The position numbers were made by a program, and so were the translations under genes. Below are positions 33,062 through 41,735 of a DNA stretch of 43,790 nt, piece by piece. Positions within the stretch are counted from its first letter, which is position 1. Every line of letters starts with the position of its first letter. The DNA comes from Planctomycetaceae bacterium (GTDB lineage: Bacteria > Planctomycetota > Planctomycetia > Pirellulales > Pirellulaceae), in the NCBI GenBank assembly GCA_024638965.1, contig JAHEJI010000004.1, positions 1-43,790 of the forward strand, given 5' to 3'. The notes beneath the pieces are model-generated. The model was not told where the DNA came from, searched no databases, and was given only the letters and a program-made list of their open reading frames with translations.

Positions 33062-34555
33062 ATGAACGAAAATGTTGAGCAAGATGAATCCGGATTCTGG
33101 TATTCAACCTTTTGCGATCTGTTCGCCATCGACGTCCGCTCACTCGCAATATTTCGCGTCGCGTTAGGGTTTTTGATCCTGGCAGATCTGGCAAACCGGG
33201 TTCCCAATCTGGAGATATTCTTCACAGACAATGGAATTCTCACGGGCGACATGTCCAAGACCTACCTGCGGACGTATCTCGGCGACGGGTTTTGGTCGCT
33301 GTATTGGATTGATGGTTCGGTGTTTTTTACACGAATCTTGTTCGTATTAACCGCCATCGCTGCCGTTTGTTTGATGGCAGGATTCAAAACCAGACTCATG
33401 AACGTCGTTTGTTTGATACTGGTTTCCTCACTGCAGGTTTGCAACCCGCTTGTGCTCACGGGCGGCCATGTCGAGATGCGAGTCCTGTTGTTTTGGTCGA
33501 TGTTTCTGCCGTTGGGAACCGTCTGGTCGCTTGACGCGCGGATGTTACCCCCTCGGGAACCGAAAAGTTGGCGGATCGCTTCCATTGCCACCATGGCCAT
33601 CATGTTACAAGTTGCGAGCATCTATTTTTTTTCGGGAATCGCGAAACTCAACGAGTATTGGTTCAGCGGTCATGCGGTTGAGTCGATTTTGGGTTTGGAG
33701 ATGTCTGTCAAACCGCTGGGTGTAGCGTTACGGCAATATCCCGGATTCTTGATGCTGGTCAGCTACGCCACAGTTTTGTTCGAAGTGGTTGGCCCAATAT
33801 TGTTGTTCATTCCCAAGTACAATCAATTCAATCGTGGGATGGTGATGGCGGTTTTTTGGCTGATGCATATTGCTATTTGGTTGACGATGTCGATCGGAAT
33901 TTTTTCGTTGATGGCAATGGCGGGTTGGCTCATATTTGTGCCAAGTCAGTTTTGGGAGGTTTTTGATCGGCTTGAAAACGTCTCGCCAACTAAAATCGAA
34001 TGGGCTCGAACACCGCGTCAGTTATTTGGGAACATTTTCTGTACGTTGGCACTCGGATACATGTTGGCTCTGAACATTGCCAATATTGACAAACAGAAAT
34101 CAGGTTGGTTTACACCAAGCTTAAGAGCTTTGGGTAACGCAACGCTGACCATCCAGGAATTCAAGTTGTTTGCTCGCCCTCCTGCCGACAGCCCATCGTT
34201 TGAGTACGAGGCCGAATTAGTCGACGGATCACGAGCCGATATTTTCAGGGATTCGGAGATTGGTCCTGGCGACAAAAGCGATTCGGTCTATCGGTATTTT
34301 CCAACCCAGCATTGGCGACGAGTTCATTTGAACCTTCTCCGGCCACCAAATCTCGTCGCCGAGATCGATCGTCAAATTCGCGATCGCCTTTTGGATCGAA
34401 TTGTTAACAAATGGAATCAAACTCACGACCCGGCCCATCACGTCTTGTGGGCAAAGCTCAATTGCTACCGCCGGGCAATTGAGCCGCAGGGAAAGTATGG
34501 GCCGCCAATCAAAGAAGTCTGGGCCGAATGGTCTCAAGAAACATTTGCAGATTGA
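33062..34555 (+). CDS. HTTM-domain membrane protein
   Basis: A 497-residue inner-membrane protein with many hydrophobic segments. It matches the HTTM family (horizontally transferred transmembrane domain), related to vitamin K-dependent gamma-carboxylase: RSLAIFRVALGFLILADL in the first helix and FFTDNGILTGDMSK in the first loop. RMLPPREPKSW, a helix with ASIYFFSGIAKLNEYWF and AVESILGLEMSVKPLG are strongly typical, including the F-x-G-x-x-K pattern. The C-terminal 150 residues are soluble, ending about residue 497. Carboxylase activity is not implied, and bacterial members are mostly uncharacterised. The gene stands between GH57 and a convergent hydrolase. Confidence 0.87.
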   Translation: MNENVEQDESGFWYSTFCDLFAIDVRSLAIFRVALGFLILADLANRVPNLEIFFTDNGILTGDMSKTYLRTYLGDGFWSLYWIDGSVFFTRILFVLTAIAAVCLMAGFKTRLMNVVCLILVSSLQVCNPLVLTGGHVEMRVLLFWSMFLPLGTVWSLDARMLPPREPKSWRIASIATMAIMLQVASIYFFSGIAKLNEYWFSGHAVESILGLEMSVKPLGVALRQYPGFLMLVSYATVLFEVVGPILLFIPKYNQFNRGMVMAVFWLMHIAIWLTMSIGIFSLMAMAGWLIFVPSQFWEVFDRLENVSPTKIEWARTPRQLFGNIFCTLALGYMLALNIANIDKQKSGWFTPSLRALGNATLTIQEFKLFARPPADSPSFEYEAELVDGSRADIFRDSEIGPGDKSDSVYRYFPTQHWRRVHLNLLRPPNLVAEIDRQIRDRLLDRIVNKWNQTHDPAHHVLWAKLNCYRRAIEPQGKYGPPIKEVWAEWSQETFAD

Positions 34556-34593
34556 ACGCAATACCCTTCCGTTTTGATCGAACGCAGCACAAG

Positions 34594-34680
34594 TCATTCT
34601 GAGAGAGCTTTAGCGACAGAAGAATCTCACGCAAAAACACAAGAGATCCTTCACCTCGCTCCACTCGGTTCAGGATGACT
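34594..34680. repeat. Palindromic dispersed repeat R2, copy 2
   Basis: Begins AGTCATTCTGAG and ends TCAGGATGACT, so its ends are inverted. The internal segment GAGATCCTTCACCTCGCTCC (from 34644) and following CACTCGGTTCAGGATGA match the element at 17802-17901 in inverted orientation. It lies between convergent genes. Confidence 0.8.
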
Positions 34681-34705
34681 AGTTCGCCTCCGAGTATTAG
34701 TAGCA

Positions 34706-36613
34706 CTATTCACCGGATTTGACCGGCAAATATCGATATTCTAGCCAGCTTTGATGCTCCGGATCGTGAAACACCCGATGGGTCGCGCGAACAAAGTCTT
34801 CGGCCTTCGCTTCAAAGATGTTCTCAACGTACTTTTGAGGATTGCGATCGATCAGCGGGAACCACGTGCTTTGAACGTGAACCATGATGCGATGTCCCTT
34901 TTTGAACGTATGAAAAATGTCTTGCAGTGGTAAATTGATTTCGGCAACTTCATTGGGGATGAACGGTTCCGGATCCGAGTAGCTATTTCGGAAACGGCCG
35001 CGGATCACTTCGCTGCGCACCATTTGCTGATATCCAGCCAGCACAACTCCGGGCGGTGTGCCGGGAACTTGTGGGTGATTATCGGGATAAACATCGATCA
35101 GTTTCACGGCCCAATCCGCGCTGGTTCCGGTGGTTGATACATTTAGATGGGCCAGTAATTCCCCCGACATGGTAAAGTCTTTTTGAAGAACGCCAGTCAC
35201 AAAAACTAACACATCACCCTGCATGTTTCCCCGAGCTGTTGCAAATCGCTGATCGTCCGTCATGTAGTATCGCGGCGTAAACTGGAGCCTGATGTCTTCC
35301 CGTTTCCGGTACGGCACTGGGTCGCTGGGATCGCTGACAAACTCAGTGTACCCGGATTCGTTTTCAACAGGGCCTTCGTTGGCCAGCTGGCGATTTGCTC
35401 GTAGATACAGATTTCCAGAAAGCGAATCGGCCGGTGGCCATTTGGCAAAAGCATGCCAGGATTTTTTGCCCGTATCAAAAACCATCGCCTCATATTTCGG
35501 CGCTTCGTCGACGCCTTTGAGGAAATGACGGAAAAACGGCATCTCAATTTCACGCTGATAAAAGTCCGCGATGTTTGGGCCGAACGCCACATTGCCTACA
35601 ACTTGAATCGGCGCATATTCACGGGACCAGCCCCCGTGATCAAATGGACCCATGACAAGGACGTTGAAAATGTCAGGGTTGTTTTTCTCAATCGTCTTGT
35701 AAACGTTGAGCGGACCGTACAGATCTTCGGCGTCAAACCAGCCGCCAACCGTCATCACATTGGCTTTGATATTGTTCAAGTGCGGAAGAATCGAACGCTT
35801 TTGCCAAAATTCATCGTAGTTTGGGTGTTCGGTAAGCTGTTGCCAGAAGAAGTTTTTCTCGCCCATCAATGGATCGGCGTTACTCAACGGTCCGACGGCC
35901 ATATAAAAGTTCCAGGCGTCCTGGGAAAGCGGCTGAATCTCGGGATACCACTTGTATTTTGTGGGTGCGTCCTGCTGAAAGCCAAACGTATTCGTCGCTG
36001 AGAGGTAGCTGAGCAGATAGGCTCCGTGATGATGAAAGTCGTCAAAAAAGAAGTCAGAAATGGGTGCTTGCGGAGAAGACGCCACAAGTGCCGGATGATG
36101 GTCGGGCAGCGCGGCAGCCGCATAAAAGCCGGGATAGGAAATCCCCCACATACCGGCTTTGCCATTGTTGTTCGCGACGTTCTTCATCAACCAATCAATC
36201 GTATCGTAAGTGTCCGAGCTTTCGTCGATGGGCAGGTCTTTTTCGTTGCCGGTGACATTCGGACGCATATTGTCGTAATCGCCGTCGGACATCCACCGAC
36301 CGCGAACATCCTGTTTGACAAAAATAAACCCGTCCCGTTCCAGATATTTCGACGGACCAATTTTTTGCGGATAAGTGTTGGGTCCATACGGCTGGCAGCT
36401 ATAAGGAGTGCGGACCAGCATGATCGGATAGGTCTGTGATTGATCGCGGGGAGCGTAGATCACGGTATGCAGTTGTTTGCCATCCCGCATCGGAATCCGA
36501 ACTTCCGTTTTGCTGTACATCTGGCTGAGCGGAGGCGACTGTGCTTCCGCGTTTCCCAACAGCCAAATGGTTAACAATGCGCAGGATAACAAGCGGTTGA
36601 TCGGTGTAATCAC
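34706..36613 (-). CDS. Secreted CocE/NonD-family hydrolase
   Basis: 635 residues with a signal peptide (MITPINRLLSCALLTIWLL, cleavage near AEAQ). It is an alpha/beta hydrolase of the X-Pro dipeptidyl-peptidase S15 / cocaine esterase type: VRIPMRDGKQLHTVIYAP opening, GFIFVKQDVRGRWMSDGDY, the nucleophile elbow GISYPG (about residue 155-160), catalytic Asp in VGGWFDAEDLYGPL, and catalytic His in MGPFDHGGWSR. The C-terminal jelly-roll domain is seen from VFDTGKKSWHAFAKWPP onward. The triad looks intact. Substrate is unknown; peptides, acyl esters and beta-lactams are used by relatives. Start at ATG 36613. The stop lies 25 bp from repeat R2. Confidence 0.92.
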   Translation of the reverse strand: MITPINRLLSCALLTIWLLGNAEAQSPPLSQMYSKTEVRIPMRDGKQLHTVIYAPRDQSQTYPIMLVRTPYSCQPYGPNTYPQKIGPSKYLERDGFIFVKQDVRGRWMSDGDYDNMRPNVTGNEKDLPIDESSDTYDTIDWLMKNVANNNGKAGMWGISYPGFYAAAALPDHHPALVASSPQAPISDFFFDDFHHHGAYLLSYLSATNTFGFQQDAPTKYKWYPEIQPLSQDAWNFYMAVGPLSNADPLMGEKNFFWQQLTEHPNYDEFWQKRSILPHLNNIKANVMTVGGWFDAEDLYGPLNVYKTIEKNNPDIFNVLVMGPFDHGGWSREYAPIQVVGNVAFGPNIADFYQREIEMPFFRHFLKGVDEAPKYEAMVFDTGKKSWHAFAKWPPADSLSGNLYLRANRQLANEGPVENESGYTEFVSDPSDPVPYRKREDIRLQFTPRYYMTDDQRFATARGNMQGDVLVFVTGVLQKDFTMSGELLAHLNVSTTGTSADWAVKLIDVYPDNHPQVPGTPPGVVLAGYQQMVRSEVIRGRFRNSYSDPEPFIPNEVAEINLPLQDIFHTFKKGHRIMVHVQSTWFPLIDRNPQKYVENIFEAKAEDFVRATHRVFHDPEHQSWLEYRYLPVKSGE

Positions 36614-36860
36614 AGCAGCCTCAATCTACCTGTCATGGAGTTGGGTACAACAATGGTCCGATCAGTTTACCCAGCGAGCCACTTTCGCGGGAGCTTCATC
36701 TGTGAGGGCGATTCAGAAAAGCTAAGATTTCGGATTTCGACGTTTTTAGGTGTTTTTGATGTTCGAGATGAGCTATTGGTTCAACGAACGCACGGCGATT
36801 TTCGCCGCCACCAGTAGCAATCTGCAGCAAAACCCGCGTCCCGCAGCGAATGGCTGCCTG

Positions 36861-37145
36861 TCACAACCCTCGCGGTGATAGGTTCAAACCCGGCTCCCGC
36901 CACCTGTTTTGACAGTAGCGAAAGCCGGCTACCGCAGGGTTATACAAAAGGCCGGCGTCCTGAAACGTCGGTCTATCCCTGTGACATTGTTTACTGGCTT
37001 TGGCTGCCAATCGCATATAAGCAGGCGCTTTGGTTTCGCCGAAGCCAGAGTGATAGGGAGAGTTTGAGAAGGCGATGGCAGCGAAATCCCGCTTCGGATC
37101 CATGTAAATCATCTGATTCATGTTGCCGCTTTTTGCCGTCTCCAC
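36861..37145 (-). pseudogene. Probable remnant of a serine-hydrolase (beta-lactamase-like) C-terminus
   Basis: On the minus strand, residues decoded from about 37121 read MNQMIYMDPKRDFAAIAFSN, continuing SPYHSGF. This resembles the C-terminal strand of class C beta-lactamase-like and 6-aminohexanoate hydrolase-like proteins, where G-x-x-GQMIYIDPKRD-x-V-V-L-S is usual. The rest of such a protein, including the SxxK and YxN motifs, is not readable in any single frame upstream, so the gene has decayed. The downstream part of the frame lies in repeat sequence. This rests on one short match. Confidence 0.35.
36931..36967. repeat. Short dispersed repeat R3, copy 2
   Basis: Begins ACCGCAGGGTTAT, identical to 26614-26626, and continues similarly (GGCCGGCGTCCTGAAACG). 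Confidence 0.55.
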
Positions 37146-37454
37146 TCACGCCCGCTGCATGCTTATCGTTCACGCTCGGAAATTCGCGTGTTGAATTCGA
37201 CAGATTTGCTGGACGCAAACAACACGGTCACGGGATGGAAAATTGGGGGTATCCGATATTTTTTACTGAAGCTTTTTCGATTTCTCAAGCCACCCCAATG
37301 TCTAACGACATTTTCGCGCACGTCTATCTAGCTTTGGCAACGCCGGCGAAAGCGAACGGGGATTTCGGCTCTGGTGAACAGCAGCGAATTGGGCAAGATT
37401 CTCTGAATCGCTTGGAAAACGCCACTTTTGGGCAGCAACACTAGTAAACAAAAC

Positions 37455-37483
37455 TTGACTAAACCTCGCTGTAAGGTAAGAAT
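37455..37483 (+). promoter_or_regulatory. Possible sigma-70 promoter of fic
   Basis: TTGACT (37455-37460) and AAGAAT (37478-37483) are spaced by 17 bp. The -10 match is only four of six. Confidence 0.35.
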
Positions 37484-37484
37484 T

Positions 37485-37511
37485 CTTTACTAGCGAACCC
37501 GGTTAGTAAAG
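37485..37511. promoter_or_regulatory. Candidate palindromic operator upstream of fic
   Basis: CTTTACTA (37485-37492) and TAGTAAAG (37504-37511) are perfect inverted arms separated by 11 bp. The same half site, TAGTAAA, occurs at 37442-37448 on the other side of the promoter candidate. The palindrome ends 15 bp before the Fic start codon. Since the Fic protein has a winged-helix C-terminus, autoregulation is an attractive but unproven reading. Confidence 0.5.
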
Positions 37512-37526
37512 AAAAGTTGACCAGAC

Positions 37527-38696
37527 ATGGCACGAAGAACAGGCGTCTATCAGACCTCCATTGCCGGTGGTGAAAACGTACGGGCATTCATTCCTCATCC
37601 CCTGCCTCCGACAAACCCGATTCTTCGCATCGAAGGCGAGTTGGCGGAACAACATCACACCGCAATGTCTGCAATAGGCCGACTTGAAGTTGCGAGCACC
37701 ATGGTTCCAAGCCCCGAATGGTTTCTGTACGGATTCGTTCGGAAAGAAGCGGTTGTGTCCTCGCAAATCGAAGGTACTCAGTCCACCCTGGAAGATGTGA
37801 TGGCTTTTGAACTGAGTCACCAGGCCGCAGACATTGCCGAGGTGGAAGAAGTTTGCAATTACGTCGAAGCACTGAATTATGCACGAGCTGAACTTGCCAA
37901 TGAGAAAGGGCTTTCCCTCAGCAGGCGGCTGATCTGTGAAGTCCACCGACGATTGATGCAAGGAGTCCGTGGGGAAGAGAAACAACCCGGAACGATTCGC
38001 ACGTCGCAAAATTGGATCGGTGGCACTCGTCCAGGGAACGCAAGATTCGTTCCGCCACCTCCTGACACGGTGCCCGTGCTGCTTGCTGACCTGGACAAAT
38101 GGATTCACTCGAACGATCAACTTCCGCCACTCATTAAGGCTGGATTGGCTCATGTCCAATTCGAAACGATTCATCCGTTTCTCGATGGAAATGGACGCGT
38201 AGGCCGACTACTCATTACACTCTTGACAGAACATTGGAATCTTTTGAATGGACCTTACCTTTACGTAAGTCTCGGTTTCAAAAGGCACCGGCAGGAATAC
38301 TATCGACGGCTGGACGCCGTACGGGCAGACGGAGATTGGGAAGGATGGACAGGCTTCTTTCTCAGCTGCGTCCACGAGTCGGCGATTGATGGAGCCAACG
38401 CGGCCCAACGACTGTTCCGATTGGTCAACGATGATCGGCGCGCTCTCACCAATTTGCATTCGGTCAATGTCTCCGCAATTCGAATATTCGAACAGCTTCC
38501 AGAGCAGCCGATGGTAACGGCTGCGAAAGCTCGCGAAATGATCGGAAGTACGAAGCCGACAACCAGCAAGGCGATTGATGCGCTTGTTGAAACTGGAATC
38601 CTCGAGGAGATTACGGGAAAACAGCGAGACCGAATTTACGCATACCGGAAATACCTGGACATCTTGGCCGAAGATACTCATTCGACCTCCGGATAG
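37527..38696 (+). CDS. Fic-domain AMPylase with inhibitory helix and C-terminal winged helix
   Basis: Fic enzymes transfer AMP or another nucleotide moiety to hydroxyl groups of proteins. The 389-residue protein has an N-terminal Fic_N segment, in which the inhibitory motif S-x-x-x-E-G is present as SSQIEG (S78-E82-G83). It is therefore a class II, self-inhibited Fic. The catalytic motif is HPFLDGNGRVGR (216-227, with His216). The beta-hairpin flap region follows TSQNWIGG. The C-terminal 80 residues form a winged-helix DNA-binding fold (AKAREMIGSTKPTTSKAIDA, LVETGILEEITGKQRDRIY). The start ATG at 37527 follows a palindromic site. It could act as an autonomous regulator, because no antitoxin gene is adjacent. 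Confidence 0.93.
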   Translation: MARRTGVYQTSIAGGENVRAFIPHPLPPTNPILRIEGELAEQHHTAMSAIGRLEVASTMVPSPEWFLYGFVRKEAVVSSQIEGTQSTLEDVMAFELSHQAADIAEVEEVCNYVEALNYARAELANEKGLSLSRRLICEVHRRLMQGVRGEEKQPGTIRTSQNWIGGTRPGNARFVPPPPDTVPVLLADLDKWIHSNDQLPPLIKAGLAHVQFETIHPFLDGNGRVGRLLITLLTEHWNLLNGPYLYVSLGFKRHRQEYYRRLDAVRADGDWEGWTGFFLSCVHESAIDGANAAQRLFRLVNDDRRALTNLHSVNVSAIRIFEQLPEQPMVTAAKAREMIGSTKPTTSKAIDALVETGILEEITGKQRDRIYAYRKYLDILAEDTHSTSG

Positions 38697-38793
38697 GTAA
38701 ACAACTTCACGTCTGCCAGCTTTTTGGGGCCAACAAACCATTTTCACGGGCGTGCGTTTTGGTTCGGCAAAATCAGTTTTTGACGTAGGAACG

Positions 38794-38823
38794 AAAAAAG
38801 CCTCACGATTTGCATCGTAAGGC
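38794..38823 (-). terminator. Intrinsic terminator of the sigma-kinase-coiled-coil operon
   Basis: Read on the minus strand, GCCTTACGAT pairs with ATCGTGAGGC with one mismatch and is followed by six T. It lies 26 bp beyond the end of the coiled-coil gene. Confidence 0.85.
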
Positions 38824-38848
38824 CTGACATCTAAAGGATTAACAGTGG

Positions 38849-40141
38849 TTAGTCTTTGTCTTCCGTTGAATTTTGCAGTTGAAGGTACCAGTTGCCGCCC
38901 GATTTATCCTTGACCAAGTTCAGGGTGTCGTCGGATCCATCCTTCAATTTCAACTTCCATGTCAACTCCGACTGACCGGTTGTCATTGGTGGTGCGGGAT
39001 GTTTTACGGCGATTTCAAAGAGGGCTAAAACTCGATCTGCATCTTCCTTTTCGAAGCGTTCCGAGACCTGGTCAAGTGTAGACGATTTCAACGCTTGACG
39101 AAATTCCTTGGGTTCCATGTATCGATCCAGAAATTCGCCGTACTCACCTTGTTCAAGTAGTTCAATTCCCGTCGCTAGATAGCTTTTGAACGGATTCCTC
39201 CAGGCAGGGGGATTCAAGTTTGCCAGACCAGCGACCGACGTATTTGGCGCGACTTTTGATGGCAAGATGGGTCGGGAAGGCGATGTAACAATCCCGGCTT
39301 TCCGAGGAGCTTGTCCCGGAGTCGGAATTAGCGCAGGACGGGCCAACGGAGGCGCATAGGTCGTGCTGACACTTGGACGAGAATCCCGGTATTGTCCGGG
39401 AAATCGTTTCGGCTGACTTCCTCCATCGATCGCATCCACCGGCGGCATGGAGCGCCATTTTTGTGGAAATTGGTTATTAATGGGTGGAGCAGAAAAATTT
39501 GGACGGTTTCCCTGAGGCCAACCTAGTCCTTCTGCCTGGTTGGTGAGCATTTCAAGTTTCAGTTCGACCAACCTGCCTTTGGCGTCTTTTCTTTTGTCCA
39601 ACTGGTCGCGAAGCTTCTGAACCCGTTTTTCCATTTCGACGACCTGTTTCTCGTAACCGTCAATGTATCTGTCGTAGTGTTTTTCCAAAGCGGCTTTTGC
39701 CTGGGCAATCGCTTTCTGTTTTTCTTCATCGTCCTCGGCATCCCGAATTTTTTGCACGAACGAACTCATTGGATCGGCACCGGCGATTCCAACGCTTTGA
39801 GTCATTGGCCATTGCACAGCCTGATTCCCAAATGGATTTGTTCGCATGGTTTGCACCGTGGGCGCAGCAAATTGTGCCTGATTTTGGCGTAGTTGCGATG
39901 CGCGAAAACCGCTAACCGTCGTAGCGGTCTCAGGCCTAGCATCCTGGCGTGCGAAGCCGCTAACCGCGAGATTAGCCGCTGGCCGAGCATCGACTTGCGG
40001 GGGAGCGTCAACCGGTAACGCATCCTGCCTGGCTGCGATGTAACCCCAAGCAACGGAGGAGATCGGGATGATCATGATGATGCTTGCGACAACACACAGA
40101 ACAAACAACAACATTCCGAATGAGCGATTTCTAGTCTTCAT
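38849..40141 (-). CDS. Membrane-anchored coiled-coil protein with 16-residue tandem repeat
   Basis: A 430-residue protein, no family recognised. An N-terminal membrane helix (residues 10-32, MLLFVLCVVASIIMIIPI) is followed by a low-complexity region that carries two exact-length 16-residue repeats (51-66 and 67-82, DARPAANLAVSGFARQ and DARPETATTVSGFRAS). A coiled-coil region lies at about 133-195 (EEKQKAIAQAKAALEKHYD ... EMEKRVQKLRDQLDKRKD), followed by a Pro-rich linker. The C-terminal 120 residues form a small alpha/beta fold (FLDRYMEPKEFRQAL ... KLKDGSDDTLNLVKDKSGG). It is the third gene, 13 bp after the kinase gene, and is likely the kinase's partner or substrate. The layout is common next to planctomycete kinases. 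Confidence 0.8.
   Translation of the reverse strand: MKTRNRSFGMLLFVLCVVASIIMIIPISSVAWGYIAARQDALPVDAPPQVDARPAANLAVSGFARQDARPETATTVSGFRASQLRQNQAQFAAPTVQTMRTNPFGNQAVQWPMTQSVGIAGADPMSSFVQKIRDAEDDEEKQKAIAQAKAALEKHYDRYIDGYEKQVVEMEKRVQKLRDQLDKRKDAKGRLVELKLEMLTNQAEGLGWPQGNRPNFSAPPINNQFPQKWRSMPPVDAIDGGSQPKRFPGQYRDSRPSVSTTYAPPLARPALIPTPGQAPRKAGIVTSPSRPILPSKVAPNTSVAGLANLNPPAWRNPFKSYLATGIELLEQGEYGEFLDRYMEPKEFRQALKSSTLDQVSERFEKEDADRVLALFEIAVKHPAPPMTTGQSELTWKLKLKDGSDDTLNLVKDKSGGNWYLQLQNSTEDKD
39896..39991 (-). repeat. Two 48-bp in-frame tandem repeats
   Basis: Two 48-bp units encode the paired 16-residue repeats of the coiled-coil protein. The units have diverged at silent and non-silent positions, so the duplication is not recent. 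Confidence 0.7.
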
Positions 40142-40154
40142 TTTGACCTCTATA

Positions 40155-41735
40155 TTAGTTATTGTCGTGTTCTGGGTTCAGTCCGGACGGAGATAATTCC
40201 GGATCGTTTTCTTGCGGCACTTGAATTGACTCAAGTTCGTTTAACCTCGTTTCAGATTCGTCGGCGAACGGACGGAATCCTGCTTCCAGTTTGGTTAGAT
40301 CGTCGTTAAGGAAGTCGATTTGTTGTTGAAACTCGTCGTCGGTGACGAATGATGTTGAATCTGTTGAATACGTCGGCAATGTCGAAAGTTGGCTTAATAA
40401 AGGAGGGTTTGTTGTGGCCTCGCCGGGTGTGATCACTTCATTCACCGGCGAGTTGGGCGTGAAAAATCCGTTTGTTTGGAGAGCATACCAGCCCGAGAAT
40501 CCCAACATCAAAGCGGCAGCAATTCCGAGGTAAGGAGCAAGACTGTTTCGCTTTGGCCCAATTCGCCTTGGCTTGGGCGAGGCCAGCGGGTTTTGTAAAT
40601 GTGCCAGGTATTCCTCAAGTGTTTGGTGTAATTCGTCTGCCGACTGAAATCGTTCTTTGGGAATCTTGCAAAGCAATCGATCAATTATTTGTGCCAGGGT
40701 TTTTGAAACCTCTGTATTGACCTGACGAGCCTTCACCGGCGTTTCGTTAATGATTTTCTGAATAACCGCAAATGGCTTTTCCGCTCGAAATGGCTCGCGG
40801 CCTGTCGACATGAAATAAATCAAACTTCCCAGTGAAAACAAATCACTGCGCTGGTCGATTTCTGACCCCTTGGCTTGTTCCGGCGACATATAATGAGGGG
40901 TGCCGGCGAGCCAGCCGGTTTGGGTGATTGCGGCGTCATCGGCCGCGCGGGCCAAGCCGAAATCCGTGATCATCACCCGGCAAACGTCCTGTTCCAGCAG
41001 AATATTTGCAGGTTTGATATCGCGATGAATGAGTCCTTGTCGGTGAGCTGCGGCAAGCCCGTCGGCAATTTGCTGCGAGATTCGCACGATGTCTTTGAGA
41101 TCGAGTGGACCATGTTCGCGCACATGCGATTCCAGTGAGCGACCGTTAACGAGTGACATGACGATATAAGGTCGTTTTGGTTCAGAACTGACCCCATGAA
41201 TCGGAACAACGTTAGGATGCACAACTGCGGCCGCCGCACGGGCCTCACGAGCGAATCTTTGTCGCGCGATTCCATTCGCAGCCAAATGAGGTGCGAGTAC
41301 CTTGATCGCCACAGGCCGATTCAGCTCGCGATCAAATCCTTTATAGACGACGCCGCACCCGCCGCGACCAATTTCTTTTTCGATTTCGAAACCGTCAATG
41401 CGCCCCAGCATTTCCGGATGCGTCGGTGCCTCCAAAGGCAAAGGTGCATACGAGTCATGAATATCCGATGTTGGCTCAGTCTGGTTGGCATCGAGTTTGA
41501 TTGAGACCGTCGGATTTGAAATCATCCAATCATGAGGGTGCATTGCATTCGAGTCAGATAGATGCTGGGCCGCTTTGTCCCATTCGGCTGGATCGGCGGC
41601 CAGTTGCTCCAATTGTTGCCGACAATCGTCACAACCTTCCAAGTGAGATTCAAGTTCTTTTTGTTCGGCGATCGTGAGCTGATCGTTCAAGAGATCATTC
41701 ATACGACCGGGCGAAAAATGTTTTTGATCGTTCAT
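40155..41735 (-). CDS. Membrane Ser/Thr protein kinase with N-terminal anti-sigma-like zinc finger
   Basis: A 526-residue Hanks-type kinase. The N-terminus carries a zinc-binding anti-sigma factor motif H31-x3-C35-x2-C38 (SHLEGCDDC), a ZAS-like finger. The kinase domain (about 115-375) has the glycine loop GRGGCGVVYKG, the ATP lysine K145 in VAIKVL, catalytic HRDIKPANILL (D239), DFG at 258-260 and a conserved activation segment TPHYMSPEQAKGSEIDQRSD. One membrane helix follows (about 401-419), then an extracytoplasmic tail of 100 residues with no motif. The start ATG lies inside the sigma-factor stop (ATGA, 41732-41735), so the two are coupled. The combination suggests that the kinase binds and may phosphorylate or release the adjacent ECF sigma factor. 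Confidence 0.93.
   Translation of the reverse strand: MNDQKHFSPGRMNDLLNDQLTIAEQKELESHLEGCDDCRQQLEQLAADPAEWDKAAQHLSDSNAMHPHDWMISNPTVSIKLDANQTEPTSDIHDSYAPLPLEAPTHPEMLGRIDGFEIEKEIGRGGCGVVYKGFDRELNRPVAIKVLAPHLAANGIARQRFAREARAAAAVVHPNVVPIHGVSSEPKRPYIVMSLVNGRSLESHVREHGPLDLKDIVRISQQIADGLAAAHRQGLIHRDIKPANILLEQDVCRVMITDFGLARAADDAAITQTGWLAGTPHYMSPEQAKGSEIDQRSDLFSLGSLIYFMSTGREPFRAEKPFAVIQKIINETPVKARQVNTEVSKTLAQIIDRLLCKIPKERFQSADELHQTLEEYLAHLQNPLASPKPRRIGPKRNSLAPYLGIAAALMLGFSGWYALQTNGFFTPNSPVNEVITPGEATTNPPLLSQLSTLPTYSTDSTSFVTDDEFQQQIDFLNDDLTKLEAGFRPFADESETRLNELESIQVPQENDPELSPSGLNPEHDNN

Larger units (their letters stand above)
36614..37441. other. Decayed intergenic region with repeats
   Basis: About 830 bp between the CocE-type hydrolase start and the fic regulatory region. 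It holds the probable serine-hydrolase relic, a copy of repeat R3 (36931) and the arm GGCTGCCTGTCAC (36852), which recurs at 13941. Open frames on both strands are short and have no starts, as expected for degenerating sequence. Confidence 0.6.

Noticed and set aside
36885-36912. A T-loop-like GGTTCAAAC near GGCTCCCGCCACC that suggested a tRNA 3' end
   Set aside because: The flanking bases do not pair into a T stem, no D or anticodon arm can be drawn, and the sequence belongs to dispersed repeat material.
36875-37444. A 189-residue open frame on the + strand in the decayed region
   Set aside because: Opposite to the only recognisable motif there, no start signal, and it crosses two repeat elements.
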